A DNA stretch of 64,000 nucleotides from Phanerochaete sordida (taxonomy: Eukaryota > Basidiomycota > Agaricomycetes > Polyporales > Phanerochaetaceae), in assembly GCA_019973155.2 (NCBI GenBank), contig BPQB01000082.1, positions 81,820 through 145,819 on the forward strand, read 5' to 3'. The notes under the pieces were generated by a model. It was not told the origin of the DNA. It ran no database searches and saw only the letters and a program-made list of their open reading frames with translations. Shown here one piece after another: positions 34,862-47,826 of the stretch. The translations under genes were made by a program, and so were the position numbers. Positions within the stretch are counted from its first letter, which is position 1. Each line of letters opens with the position of its first letter.

Positions 34862-35230
34862 CAGATCTCGCGATGTAAATCCATGTCTCGCGCTATGATA
34901 TCTTCGTGCAAAGGGCCGGTCGGCTCAGACTGTGGTTCCTCAAGGCCTCAAGCGCGTGGCTTGCTGGCTGTCCGCGCCCGGCGCTACGTCGCAGCGTCCT
35001 GTATCGCGGTGACGCCGACCCCCAAGCTGTTGGTTCCGGCGACCATCTATCCCCACGCCGCGGTCGCCCGCCTCACTCGCTCTCAGTGTCCGCGCACTAG
35101 TTTCCAGCTCCGCGTGAGTGGATAACGCGACTATGTTGATTAATATTAATCCCCGATTGTTCACAGTACTGCTACTACCGCAACAGCAGAACCGTCAATC
35201 GTTCTGGTCCTCAGTTCCTAGCGAGCCAAC
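34862..35230. other. Spacer between the two F-box genes
   Basis: 369 bp with no coding signal recognised; holds the promoter of the second copy. Confidence 0.5.
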
Positions 35231-37015
35231 ATGACAGGGACCTACGTCCATTTGTCGTCGGAGGAACGCTCGCAAATTGAGCAAGAGGTCGATAAGCATA
35301 GGGTGGAGGCGGCTCGGCTCTGTCGTCGACTCAACTCAGGCGCGTCCGTGATGCGCCTTCCCGACGAACTACTGGCGGAGATTTTCGCTCTCTGCGTCAG
35401 TGTCTGGCAGGACGAATGCGAAACATACCCTTTGGGACGGCGCGGTTTCCCGAACAACTCGTACTCACCCTACAAATGGGTTCGAGTGACGCATGTCTGC
35501 CACCGCTGGCGCGAACTTGCTGTCAACACGCCCAGGCTATGGACGAACATCATGGCTACCAATCCGGAGCCCGTCGAAGTCTTGGCCTTCCGGTCACGAG
35601 ACATGCCAGTCCACGTTCTTCTCGACCACGCTTTGATGATCCCGGGTGACACCATGGCTTTCTGGGCACCGATTTTGCGGGCGGCAGCTCGAGTCCACGG
35701 ACTTCGTGTTCAACTCAGATATGGTGTGGATCCAGAGTTCGACCCTTTCCTTTCCTCCAACGATTCGCCGGCTTTATCCGATCTGCGCATCCTGAAACTC
35801 GACTACAGTCGATCCTCAGGGCGAACTAGACAGCTGCCACCGTTCGTGCCCCAACACCTACCGTTCCTGCATACCCTCCACGCTTCCTGGCTTTCCTACA
35901 ACGCTGTTCAGCCGCTATTTTGCCCATCTCTCAAGTCTCTCTCACTGCGAGCTCTTCGCATGCCAGACTCGCGTTGTTGGCAACCCTTTCTCGAGGCTCT
36001 CAAAGCCATGCCAGGGCTTGAAGATCTGAAAATTCAGGACTGCCTCTTCCCTCTTCCTTCCAACTATCGGCAACTGCCTCTACTTGCAGGTACAGCCGCA
36101 AAGTTGCCCGCTTTGCGCTCGCTACAGGCATCATGCCACATTTCTGGTGCCGGAGCAGCGCTCTTACTTCGTAATCTCTGCTTTCCCGGAGACATTCCGG
36201 TCGAGATTGGCGAGACATCATTCGACGACTATGAAGCCATGCCCCAAGACTTCGATGGACATTTAGCGGAGGACACCGCAGGATGCCTGCTTTCCGCGCT
36301 CGAGTATCGCCTCTCGAGCGGCCATGGTGACCTGGGGGTTCGATCTCCGCAAGTCCTCACCCTTCATCTTCACATGGAGCAAGATGCTCTCTTATTCTTC
36401 AAAGGATGGTCCACGACCGTTCCACTGCAGCATAGCCTCCCCGAAATCGACTTTGCTGCAGCCACCCCCGAAACGCCGTCGGGTTTGTGCTTCACCGTGA
36501 ACTGCGATTCGTCCGTAGCACTCATGGCGGAGCTGCTCATGGAGAAGCTGAGCCTCGCTCCCTCGTTGTGCAGCGCAAGGACTATCGCAATTTCTATGAG
36601 TCCCAACGACATTGAAGGCACTCCAGTCTCCCCTCGGTCGCTGTTATCTGCTCTCGCGCACCTTTCCGACGCGCAGACGATACTCGCGAGCGGCCACGAG
36701 GTCGTAGGGCCTTTAATTATCTCTTTACGGACGCCGTGTGGGCCACAGCTGCAGCTGCCATGCCCTTCGCTCAAGACGCTGTATATCTACGGACTGCTCT
36801 TTGCGGAGCGACGTTACCGGCCCGGACCTGGAGGCCAGTTGCTCCGCGACGAAACCGCTTTCGAGTCTATCAAACACACAATTACCGATCGTGCTAGACA
36901 AGGCTGCCCTATCGACAGGCTTGTCATCTCCAACAATCATGTTCCACTGGCGCCGGAAAGAATGCAGGAACTCCGTGAGCTGGTCCGGGAAGTGGTATGG
37001 GGTGGCGATGAATAG
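35231..37015 (+). CDS. F-box protein, copy 2
   Basis: A single exon of 594 residues, paralogous to 32996-34861 along its whole length. The two share TGTY-HL at the start, VMRLPDELLAEIFALCV in the F-box, THVCHRWRELAVNTPRLWTN after it, blocks such as FLEALKAMPGLEDLKIQDCL and FLPSNYRQLPLL-type stretches, and the shared C-terminus ELRELVREVVWGG. They differ mainly in inserts between repeats. Same SCF-adaptor inference as its neighbour. The direct orientation and close spacing indicate tandem duplication. Confidence 0.85.
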   Translation: MTGTYVHLSSEERSQIEQEVDKHRVEAARLCRRLNSGASVMRLPDELLAEIFALCVSVWQDECETYPLGRRGFPNNSYSPYKWVRVTHVCHRWRELAVNTPRLWTNIMATNPEPVEVLAFRSRDMPVHVLLDHALMIPGDTMAFWAPILRAAARVHGLRVQLRYGVDPEFDPFLSSNDSPALSDLRILKLDYSRSSGRTRQLPPFVPQHLPFLHTLHASWLSYNAVQPLFCPSLKSLSLRALRMPDSRCWQPFLEALKAMPGLEDLKIQDCLFPLPSNYRQLPLLAGTAAKLPALRSLQASCHISGAGAALLLRNLCFPGDIPVEIGETSFDDYEAMPQDFDGHLAEDTAGCLLSALEYRLSSGHGDLGVRSPQVLTLHLHMEQDALLFFKGWSTTVPLQHSLPEIDFAAATPETPSGLCFTVNCDSSVALMAELLMEKLSLAPSLCSARTIAISMSPNDIEGTPVSPRSLLSALAHLSDAQTILASGHEVVGPLIISLRTPCGPQLQLPCPSLKTLYIYGLLFAERRYRPGPGGQLLRDETAFESIKHTITDRARQGCPIDRLVISNNHVPLAPERMQELRELVREVVWGGDE

Positions 37016-37401
37016 ATAGCTGCCTTAGAGCCTTAACCTTGGTACTGGCACTGGTATGCACACTCTTTGCTCGTAGTTTTGTGCTGCACGGACGTCTGAT
37101 CTGGGAGCGTGGTGTTCGTAGCTGTATGGTTAATAGATAATTTACCTCGTCACGCATGGACTCTGGCCCTAGGCTTGCGCCTCTGCTTGGAATGGTCGCA
37201 TTGAAATATGGTACGCATCCACACTGGCACATGTGCGCCTCGTGCGCTCCGCAAGCATTTCAACACGTCCGTCGTCGCCCGCTGCTCGACGACGATATCT
37301 GCAGTTCTCCGAGCCGTTCGACGCCGTTCGCGCATCCGCTGATGCTTTCTGGCAAGCATTTCTTGACTCTGATTCGGACGTCTCTGCTGAGGCGTTCAAC
37401 T
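37016..37401. other. Intergenic, no gene seen
   Basis: Flank between the second F-box gene and the esterase relic. I looked here for the esterase family's first exon (MAGY..GDSLT) and did not find it. Confidence 0.5.
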
Positions 37402-37617
37402 GCGTACGCCCGCAAGCTCGACGTCGTCGTTCGCGGCCTGAGCGGCTATAACACAGCCTGGATGCTCCCTGTCTTCGAAAAGGCGAGTAGCCAATGAATA
37501 CCACGCACATTGTCTGACAAAGAGTCATAGGTATTCGCAACGCGTGCCAAACGCCAGAACCTGGCAAAGATTCAGCTTCTGGTGATCTGGCTCGGTGCGA
37601 ACGACGCCGTACTATAA
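37402..37617 (+). pseudogene. Truncated IAH1-type esterase relic
   Basis: Only parts of exons 2 and 3 remain. 37402-37482 encodes AYARKLDVVVRGLSGYNTAW and MLPVFEK. After a 48-nt intron, 37531-37617 encodes VFATRAKRQNLAKIQLLVIW and LGANDAVL, then stops. The first exon with the catalytic serine and everything after block III of the esterase are missing. The intron starts with GC (GCGAGT), at the same site as the GC intron of copy 1. Sequence is closest to copy 2 (KRQNLAKIQLL versus ERQNLAKIQLL). Confidence 0.8.
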
Positions 37618-38241
37618 GATTTTGTATATCGTGCCACATTCTGAATTACGATTAAAATTAGCTGACAGTCATGGAGGTGGTGGGCCAGAGAACGTAGCTT
37701 GAACAAAGCCCGAATTCGAATGAAAGAAGTGTTCGCGTCCGGCCCCGCCTGAGGTGAATGCAAGAGATTGACTGGATCACGAGGCGTGCCCTCTGCGGCG
37801 GATTACAATGCCGGGATAGCTCAGCTGGGAGAGCAACAGACTGAAGCCTTTCGGGCCTTCTGGAGGTCGCGTGTTCAATCCACGCTCCTGGCATTTTTGC
37901 TTCTTTCCCGTAATATAACATTTTATACTGTGCATGTATCGCTGATTCACCAACGTTCAACGCTTTCATAAGGTGCATCATATTCCAGCTAGCTGTGCCA
38001 ATTATTCGGAGCAAGCCCGTCTCAAAAGTGCTTACCCCGGCTTGAGCCGTGCTGATCGGTGAAGTCATTGCTGAGCGCGCCTGCCGCGCGCAAAACCCTG
38101 TCTGTGCCGGTCATCTTCGTCACCCATTTGCATGTTACCTTGAACGCTAAGCTGACAGTGTGTCCGTATCTCTCCTCGAAAGCTCTTGTCCAACGCTGAG
38201 AGAACTCAACCGTCACAGGCTCTTAGACGTTCTCCGCTGGA
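37618..38241. other. Intergenic around tRNA-Phe copy 1
   Basis: Apart from the tRNA at 37810-37893, no gene is recognised. The right part holds the LETM1 promoter. Confidence 0.5.
37810..37893 (+). tRNA. tRNA-Phe(GAA) with 11-nt intron, copy 1
   Basis: The sequence folds as a full cloverleaf: acceptor GCCGGGA/TCCTGGC, D-stem GCTC/GAGC, T-stem GCGTG/CACGC, discriminator A. The anticodon loop is CTGAAG then T, with GAA at 34-36. The 11-nt intron 37847-37857 sits after position 37 as in yeast tRNA-Phe, and contains TTC complementary to the anticodon. A box TAGCTCAGCTGG and B box GTTCAATCC are present, and a T5 pol III terminator follows. Pair 27-43 is A-G. Confidence 0.93.
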
Positions 38242-40468
<2,227 letters not shown>

Positions 40469-40944
40469 TCGCTTTTTAAGTATGTACGTATTATATCTTG
40501 ACCTAGTATTCCATCTTTATTCTTTGGACACCGTGCCTATCGGATACGCGGGGTCTACCTCGCCCTTGGTGAGCTTCACGGTGTCGCTCTTACAGCCCTC
40601 TGCGCAGGTCACACGACATCAACGCGATACGAAGCGGGAGCAGAGCTCCTGACTGCTCTGCGTGACGTCAGGGCGCGACCTTGGTGCGACTCCACCGAGG
40701 CACCTGGGTGCAAGTCGCCCCAGTGGCAAGCGCCGCCCGCTAACTGCAAGGACTCCACCGCTCGTCTTGGTGCGCACCACTGCTCTGATATGCATCGCCA
40801 CGACGGAGAGGATTCCCATTGCATCATGGCTACCAGCGGGCCTTATAACATGTTGGCCTCGCCCCAACACAGACCCAAACTCTTCACTCGACTATCACCC
40901 GAACACTCAGCTTTCACGACCCACTCTTCTTACAACCTCACGAT
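40469..40944. other. Intergenic, no gene seen
   Basis: 3' flank of LETM1 and promoter of the next gene; a TTATAAC motif at about 40843 lies 100 nt before the next ATG. Confidence 0.45.
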
Positions 40945-41531
40945 ATGTCTATGAACGACAAGGACAGCACTCTCTACGGCGCGCGCGGCGTCGACGTGTA
41001 CCCTGGTGTCGCGAACCCCACCGAGTCGTCGCGCAACGACGACCCACTCCAGGCCAACTTTGTACGTTATAGCACCTCTCACGTCCATGTTCGCGGAATG
41101 CTAAAGCGCGAATCCGCAGGTCACGGATCCGACCACAGACTCCTTCGGCGCGGGTGCACCCTCCAACTTCACCGGCCACGAGGACGCCGCGCGCAACTTC
41201 CGGCAGACCGCAGGCGTCGTCGAGGGCCGCCCGGGCATCATCGAGTCGACGAACATCGACCCGCTGAACGAGAACTCGAACAAAGGTGCGTTACCCCCGC
41301 TGTTCGCGTCGGCGCCGCTGATCGTGAACCGCAGATGACGGCTGGGCGAACGCGCGTTCGACGGGCACGGGCATCGGCGCCGCGGCGTCGAGTGTCGCGT
41401 CGACCGCGACGAGCACGGCGATGAGCGCGGCGAACATGGCTGCGGGCGCCGCACGAATGGCGTATGGTCATGCTGTGGGCGACGAGCAGGCGAAGCAGGC
41501 GGGCAAGGAGGCCGTTTGGGGCAAACAGTAA
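40945..41531 (+). CDS. Small hydrophilic protein of unknown function
   Basis: Exons 40945-41061, 41120-41285, 41335-41531; 159 residues. All phases close and GT-AG borders are good, so the gene is very probably real. The protein is polar, without signal peptide or membrane helix. Clear segments are MSMNDKDSTLYGARGVDVYP, DPTTDSFGAGAPSNFTGHED, GVVEGRPGIIESTNIDPLNE, then an alanine/serine/threonine-rich stretch (GAAASSVASTATSTAMSAAN) and AKQAGKEAVWGKQ. The C-terminal half could form an amphipathic helix, somewhat like stress-related CsbD/LEA-type proteins. I do not recognise the family; the likeness is inference only. Confidence 0.7.
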
Positions 41532-44500
41532 ATGGTCACGGATCCGACCCCAAAGCTAAAGTGTATCAGTAGAAGGAAGCAGAACTTCGCAAGGGTTTAT
41601 GTATGATTAGGATGCAAATACCAGGGTTTATGCGTGTTCATAGGCTTCGGCTTCGTGAGATTGAACCTTGAGAAAGCGAGGTAACCTGGCGTGGCTGAGG
41701 AATATTATGCTGCATACCTTCAACCGTGAATTGAAGGGGGCGAAGTCATAAGGATTACTGACTAGACACTCGAGGGTTATGCATGACAACAGCTGACATT
41801 GGAAACTCGACGCGAGTACAATACAAAATACTAAACTAAGGCGCGAATTGGTTTCACTCGTCGGCCACAAGGGCCAGCGAGCTACTCGTCCCGGGGCCCA
41901 CGTAGAGGGTCGTCGCCTGATCCCCGAGAAAAGGCCTCCCGCCAGCGGGAGGGTGCGAAGAATAAATAAGAATAACTTAGAAATGTCTGTGCGATGACGA
42001 GAAAGCATGGTCAAAAGCGGGTGCAAGAGCGAGACAACGGAGAGCACGACTTAGCGGAGAGCATAGGATGAGCGAGAGGATGGGGCATGGGTGGTAAGCT
42101 CCGCGCCCGCCTCAGCATGACACCGGGGTGTACTGGCGTACGAGGCGGGCGGGCTACCGGCGCCGCAGGCCTGCGCGCGTCGTGGCGGGGTGGGGTGTGT
42201 AAGTGACGCGGGAGGGTGCTGCGGCGGGGAGTCTGGCGAAAAATTTTGCGGAATACGCAGGTATGCGTACAGTGTGCGCGGCCCGCCGCCCGTCTATGCC
42301 GGGTGTGTAGAGTAGGTGGCGGGGCGGCGAGCAGTCTATGCGCTTCTAGAGAGGGATCGGTCGGTGTGGGTGCAGATGCGGCCGCCCGCCGCGAGGGTAT
42401 AATCGTCCATGAGCGATGCAGTCTAGGGTGGTGCGGCGGGCGGCATCTAGAGGGAGGTGAGTAGCGTAGTGCCAGAGATTCCGGAGCCCGAGCCAACGCG
42501 AGGCCTGAGGCCCCACGCCCAAGGAGGACACCCATGCAGCTGCATCATGAATCGGTACCCTGCACCTCTTGCGAGGCCGGCCGAAGCTTGCCACTCTGCC
42601 TCTAGGGTGCCTCCTCGGTTCTATAGAATGAAAGAAAAGAAAGGAAGAAAAAGAATAAAAGAAAATGGGGGTAGCCCACGGACAGAAGCCAGTTCATCTC
42701 GCGGAGGCCCTCCCACGCCCCGCCCACCGCTGCCGCGGGACCCTGCGGGGCGAGATCTGCAGGCGGCGATCAGAGGTCTGGCGACGTACCGCGGGGCCCC
42801 CGCCAGCGGACACACAGCGCCTTTAGACATGTCGGTCCGAGGACGTCCATGGGCATTGCCGATCCAGGCCGCCCGGTGGGTCGGCCAGTGCCCGGTAGGC
42901 TGCGACGCGCCGCCGCGGCGGGCACGTCACAAGTGATGATGAGGGGGATCTACAGCAGCGTTAGTGGAGGCCGAGGCGACGAGGCTGACAACGTACTAGA
43001 AGCCACTTTCGCACCCGCTAGGCGGGACAGGCCGTTCGTGAGGACGACCACGTCCCTGGGTCGCGTCGAGCTGCGTTAGCATGCCCGGGTAGGGGTGCCC
43101 TGCCACTGTGGCGTCAGCGACGACGTCGACTGCAGAGCCAAGCCTGCTTACCTGCTGTGCAGCGGACACCGGTGGCGATGGTAGAAGTCGCTGGAGGAGT
43201 TGGTGGTGAGGGTGGAAGTGGCTTGGGGAGAGAGGGCGATGGGGGCAGGGCTTATATACCCTGCGGACGGGCGGCTCGCTCGCGGCCTCGCGGCAGCCAC
43301 TGGCTGACTGAAAGGCAGCCGGCACAATGGGTGGCAGCGCTGGTGGCCTGCGCGCGAGCCCCATGCGGACAGCTCTGGCTTGTTCGCGGGCTGCACGTCG
43401 GCGAAACCCTCTCGCCGTTTCTATTGCATCGCCTCGAGGACAAGGAAATGGTGGGAGTGCCGCGACGCTTTCGGCATAGCCGGTCGTTATCGCTTTCATC
43501 GAACAACAAGTGGCCGGCCTGAAAGGTCGATCGACTGCGCTCGCCGCATACCATTTGTCGCGCCCTGGGCTTCGAGAAGATGGGAGATGAATTGCCCCTG
43601 TTCTTTCATCACCCTCCGAGGACCTGGAAACGGCGGAGTACGCACGGCCCGCCATTGTGGCGCAACATGTCGATCCTTTCTCTTCGAAATTTTCAACTTC
43701 GTCGGCCGTCGTTCGACTTGTATCACTGAGCCTCAAGAGAGTTCGGGAAAGTGAGGTGAGAAAGGAGTGAGGGACGATGAAAGGACGGGAAAAGGAAAGA
43801 CCACTGGGGGCGTTACTGAGATGACTCCGGCGGACATGGGAGCTGACAACGGCGCGGACGATGTGACCGCGTGCATCGTGCTGCATGTGCAGTAATCAGC
43901 GCAGAAAGAGCGTCGAGAAGCAATAGAAAGAGACGGAGCGCTCGGCGGGGCGTGATGAGTATCATGATGAAAGAAGATGTTATCTGGGAATGACCCCGAG
44001 GCCTGTTGACGCCACAGTCCGTCGGGACACGTCGACCACGGCAGTGCTGCAGTTCAGAGCTAGCAGGCAAGCAGGAGCGTCGTATTGTATGCATGATGCG
44101 CGTGTGGGATGAGGGGAAGGTCGGTTTCGTCGCGCAAAACGGACGGGGAGTGGGTGGTGATCGCTGCGCCACATTTGCTTTTTCGACGCCGGAGGCTGCG
44201 GATGGCATATGTATAGCAACAAAGTGGTTCAACACGTAAGAGAAAGAGAAAAATCGGGTGCAGAACGCGAGACCGAGCCTCCGAATGTCGTGGCGCAGTG
44301 GGCGGGGAGGAGGACTCAGGAGACAGGCGCTGGGAAGGCCCTCGCTGGCACGTGAGCGTGGGTCGCGCCGAACTGGAAGGAGCAGACGTCGCTCTGGAGT
44401 CTGCGGCTCCTCTGCTCTCGAAAAGCTCGGGTGCATAGCCTTCCTAGGGACTTGTGGTCGGTGCGTAGGGCGAACAGGCAGTCGTACTGGTGAGTCGTGC

Positions 44501-44903
44501 CTGGTTGCACGGGGATGCTGACAATGGGAGAGCGGGTACAGCGCAACCATACCCGCAGCGGAGTCGGAAGTGGAATGTGTACGCGGTGTAAAACGAATGC
44601 TTGTATCAGAGAAAGCAGGCTCATTGCAAGGTAAGCACGCACCCCTGACCTGGCAACCCTCGAGAACTGACCACCACTCGTCCACTCCAAGTAACGCGAC
44701 CGTGCCCGTACGTTAAAGGAGACCGCGGCACTACTTTCAGGACGCGTCATTGAACGCCATAGCGGTGTATGTCGGCCGCGCGCATCCTTGAAAGGCCAGT
44801 GGGAGATCAATATTCAATGTCGAATGTCAAGAGCGAAGTAACGAACGTCGCGTGCGAGGGAATAGCCCCTGAGCATCAGAACTGCTGAGGTACTGAAGGT
44901 GTC
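41532..44903. other. 3.4 kb without a recognisable gene
   Basis: Both strands carry long but featureless open frames (minus 42011-42535, 42996-43886 and 43813-44685), R/P/S-rich, overlapping each other in different frames, with no conserved motif. A purine tract lies at 42625-42665. The one organised element is a TATA box followed by a CT-rich leader on the minus strand at 43252 (listed separately), so an unrecognised small gene or noncoding RNA may start there. Confidence 0.4.
43252..43258 (-). promoter_or_regulatory. TATA box with CT-rich initiator, product unknown
   Basis: TATATAA on the minus strand is followed within 30-60 nt by a pyrimidine-rich tract (43190-43240), the usual look of a strong fungal pol II promoter. 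A possible 5' splice donor GTAAGC follows near 43150. The first ATG downstream on the minus strand encodes only 28 codons (MLTQLDATQGRGRPHERPVP start). No known peptide or CAAX pheromone ending is present. Confidence 0.35.
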
Positions 44904-44987
44904 GCCGGGATAGCTCAGCTGGGAGAGCAACAGACTGAAGCCTTTCGGGCCTTCTGGAGGTCGCGTGTTCAATCCACGCTCCTGGCA
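44904..44987 (+). tRNA. tRNA-Phe(GAA) with 11-nt intron, copy 2
   Basis: Identical over all 84 nt to the copy at 37810, including the intron (44941-44951), but with unrelated flanks. A T6 run about 20 nt downstream can end pol III transcription. Confidence 0.93.
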
Positions 44988-45144
44988 TCTCGATGACATC
45001 AGGATTCTTTTTTCTCGACTGTACATGTAATGCGTGTTGAGCTTGAAGTGGTGTGTATGCGTTTGCCACCGTGTACGAGTACCGTCCCTCGTCAACAGTC
45101 AACGCAAAGATCTTTAGTTTGTAGTCCATATAGTACAAGTACCA

Positions 45145-46053
45145 TCATATCGTTTCGCGTGCGTATGGGGATGCACCGTCCCTCCTCGCCTGAAGCATCT
45201 CGATAAACTTGTCCCCGAGGCTCGCTGCCGCCATAGGATTCGCGCCAGAAACGAGCTCACGATCGACCGTGATCTGCCCCATCTTCTTGTTGAGGTTGCT
45301 GACCATCTCCGCGCCCGCGGCGGCGAGGGTGCTCTCGACCTTCGCGGGGACCGTGCCGCCCTTGAGCGTCTCGACGAGGCTCTCCTCCGCGTCGGACCAC
45401 GACGTGATGCGGTAGCCCTTGTACGCAAAGCCCGGGTCCCCCGGCGCACACTGCGTGCTCAGGAGCGCGAAGGGCCCGTGGCAGATCACCGCTGCGCGCC
45501 GTCAGCACGCGCCGGCGGCGACGAAACAGGACCGCGCACCTGTGGGCTTCACCCCGTTGTGGAAGTGCCAGAGGATGCGCCCGAGCTCGGGGTCCGCGCC
45601 GAGGTCCGTGAGGGGCGCGTGCCCGCCGGGGATGAACACGCCTGCGAAGGACGCGAGCTCGGCGTTGGTGATGCTGTGGAAGGGCCGCGGGCTGTCGAAG
45701 TTGTTCTCGGCGCGCATGCGCGCGACGAGCTGCTCGTCGCGGTTCTTCGCGAACCAGTTGCCGAGGTACGCGGCGAAAGTGCTCGTCGAGAGCGGGTCGA
45801 TGTTCGGGCCCTTGCCCTGCGGCGACGCGAACTGCGGTTTGGTCAACAGGCGTGTCGTGGTGGAAGGGCAAAGGGCGCGTACCGTCACGGAGTACCCGTT
45901 GTCCAGCAGCTTCAGGAGTGGCTGCGTGAGCTCCTGCAGAAACACACCAGACTCTTCTTGCTGGATCGTCCCGTCCTTCTTCTGAATCGCGAAAGAGTCG
46001 GCGTCGGAGAGGATAATGAGGATCTTGCCTGCGGCAGTCGTTGCGCTGGTCAT
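45145..46053 (-). CDS. DJ-1/PfpI family protein (Hsp31-like)
   Basis: Exons in transcript order: 46053-45883, 45831-45540, 45491-45145; 269 residues. Class I glutamine-amidotransferase-like fold: GKILIILSDADSFAIQ at the N-terminus, GVFIPGGHAPLTDLGADPEL, and the nucleophile elbow AVICHGPFALL with Cys158-His159. It ends with ITVDRELVSGANPMAAASLG, as in PfpI/ThiJ proteins. Relatives act as glyoxalase III/deglycase or stress chaperones in the cytoplasm. The next gene (46535) is divergent and shares a 481-bp intergenic region. Confidence 0.87.
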
Positions 46054-46534
46054 GATAATGAGTATACTGAAGTGCAGATGCGTGATTTATTTCGCAGAGT
46101 GCAGGCCATGGGTTTTATAGGGTTTTATGGATCCCGCCGCGTGTTGTACTCTCCATACGTGATGTAGCTGAGTGGAGTCTAAGAAACTTGACGTGTCATG
46201 TTCCTAGCTTTGCTTCGGCAGTCAGTCGGCAACGCGTCCAAGCCACACCACATAGCCAGAATGTTGCTGCAACAGCACCCGTGGGCGTACCAGCATGTTG
46301 TGCAGTGGATGGTGGGAGTCGGGCGTGACGCTAATGAGACACGCTTGCCCGTGACGTCGTCTCGCGATCGAGCCTTCGAGACGAGTCTGTCCCGGGCCGA
46401 CACCCGCCCCCGCGGTAGACTAGGCCTCGTCTGCTCTCGTCTCGACTCTCGCCGCCTCGCTGCGACGCTCACCCGCCTTGTCCCGCACACAGACCAATTC
46501 CCTCACCTCAGCCCTCCGAGCAACGCACCCAGCA
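46054..46534. promoter_or_regulatory. Divergent promoter region, DJ-1-like gene / IAH1-type copy 3
   Basis: 481 bp between start codons. On the minus strand TATAAAAC (46112-46119) lies about 60 nt before the DJ-1-like ATG. On the plus side a CT-rich leader (46400-46530) precedes the esterase ATG. Confidence 0.45.
46112..46119 (-). promoter_or_regulatory. Probable TATA box of the DJ-1-like gene
   Basis: TATAAAAC on the minus strand, about 60 nt upstream of the ATG at 46053. Confidence 0.45.
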
Positions 46535-47539
46535 ATGAACGGCTACGTACAGGACGTGATCATGCTGCTCGGCGACTCCCTCACACAGGGGGCGTCCGAC
46601 GCCGGCGGCTTCGCGCAGAAGCTCTCCTGTGCGTGCTGAGCGGTGTGCTCGCAGGCAGCGCTGACGGCCCCGCAGACGCCTACAACCGCAAGCTCGACGT
46701 CGTGAACCGCGGGCTGAGCGGGTACAACACGAAGTGGGCGATCCCGGTCTTCACGCAGGTGCGCCCCTGACGCCCCCGCGCCCCTCCCCGCTCACCCCGC
46801 CCGCACAGTGCCTCGCGCGGCGCACGGGCACGCACGCCGACGGGCTCTTCCCGAAGGTGCAGCTGCTCACGCTCTGGTTCGGCGCGAACGACGCGTGCCT
46901 CGAGCACAGCCCGCAGCACGTCCCGCTCGCGGACTTCGCGGAGAACCTCGACACGCTCGTGCGCGCGGTGCGCGCGCCGGGCTCCGCCCACTACGCGCCG
47001 TGGACGCGCGTCGTGCTGCTCACGCCGCCGCCCGTGAACACGCGCCAGCGCGGCGCGGACCTCGCCGCGCGCGACCCCCCGCGCGCGTGCGACCGCGACT
47101 TCGAGGTCACGCGGCAGTACGCGCAGGCCGTGCGCGAGGTCGGCGCGAGGCACCGCCTGCCGGTCGTCGATGTGTGGACGATGCTGTGGGAGGGGTGTGG
47201 GAAGGAGGAGGCGAAGCTCGACAAGTACCTCTCGGACGGGCTTCACACGAATGCGGAGGCTCATGCCGTGCGTGGCGTTGTCCTTGTCAGCTTCGAGTGG
47301 TGGACTGACTGCAGAATATCACAGCTGATCTACGATGGCCTCATGAAAGTCATCGCGGAGCGCTGGCCAGAGTTTTCGCCTGAGAGGCTGCCGATGGTCT
47401 TCCCTCCGTATGTTGTCTTTTTTGATATCCAGCAACGCATATATGCTAATGGAAACGCATACATAGATGGGACCAAGTTATCACTAACCCTAGCCTTGAG
47501 AAGCGCGTCCTCTTCAAAGAAGCGTCTCTCCGGGATTGA
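46535..47539 (+). CDS. IAH1: IAH1-type GDSL/SGNH esterase, copy 3
   Basis: Exons 46535-46628, 46676-46758, 46809-47267, 47325-47407, 47467-47539; 263 residues. Ser15 sits in VIMLLGDSLTQG; further blocks are LDVVNRGLSGYNTKWAIPVF, LWFGANDACLE, VVLLTPPPVNT, and LSDGLHTNAEAH with the catalytic Asp/His. Exon sizes (94/83/459/83/73) and phases match copies 1 and 2, showing common descent, although this copy lies 14 kb away. Its coding sequence is more GC-rich and its block I (SLTQGASDAGGFAQKLS) is the most canonical of the family. It is probably the conserved housekeeping Iah1-like member (inference). Confidence 0.87.
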
Positions 47540-47826
47540 ACATTACCAACCGAGAGCAGATAGAACACCAACATTGTACCACTAGGGCCAGAATATCAGG
47601 GCGAAACCACTGTCATTCATGTTAGCACGTAGCTCGAACAGATACGGACAGAACATGACATCCAAGCATTACTATCGTCTCGTTTGCATGTATACTACTC
47701 GTACCTCACACCGGTATCGTCAAGAGAATCGCGTTTGCAACCGTCTGGGTATAGATCACAGAAGCCCCTTCGAAGCAGCCCATATTGCCCATATTTAGGG
47801 CCTGCTCAGTCTGCGGTCGGATTACA

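Noticed and set aside
37402..37617. Counting the esterase fragment as a fourth working gene.
   Set aside because: It lacks the catalytic serine exon and everything after block III.
42625..42665. Purine-rich tract as a functional repeat.
   Set aside because: It is low-complexity sequence with no periodicity or partner elsewhere in the window.
42996..44685. Two long minus-strand open frames (296 and 290 codons) in the gene-poor region.
   Set aside because: They overlap each other in different frames, are R/P/S-rich without motifs, and the first has no splice or promoter support as a coding gene. GC-rich DNA yields such frames by chance.
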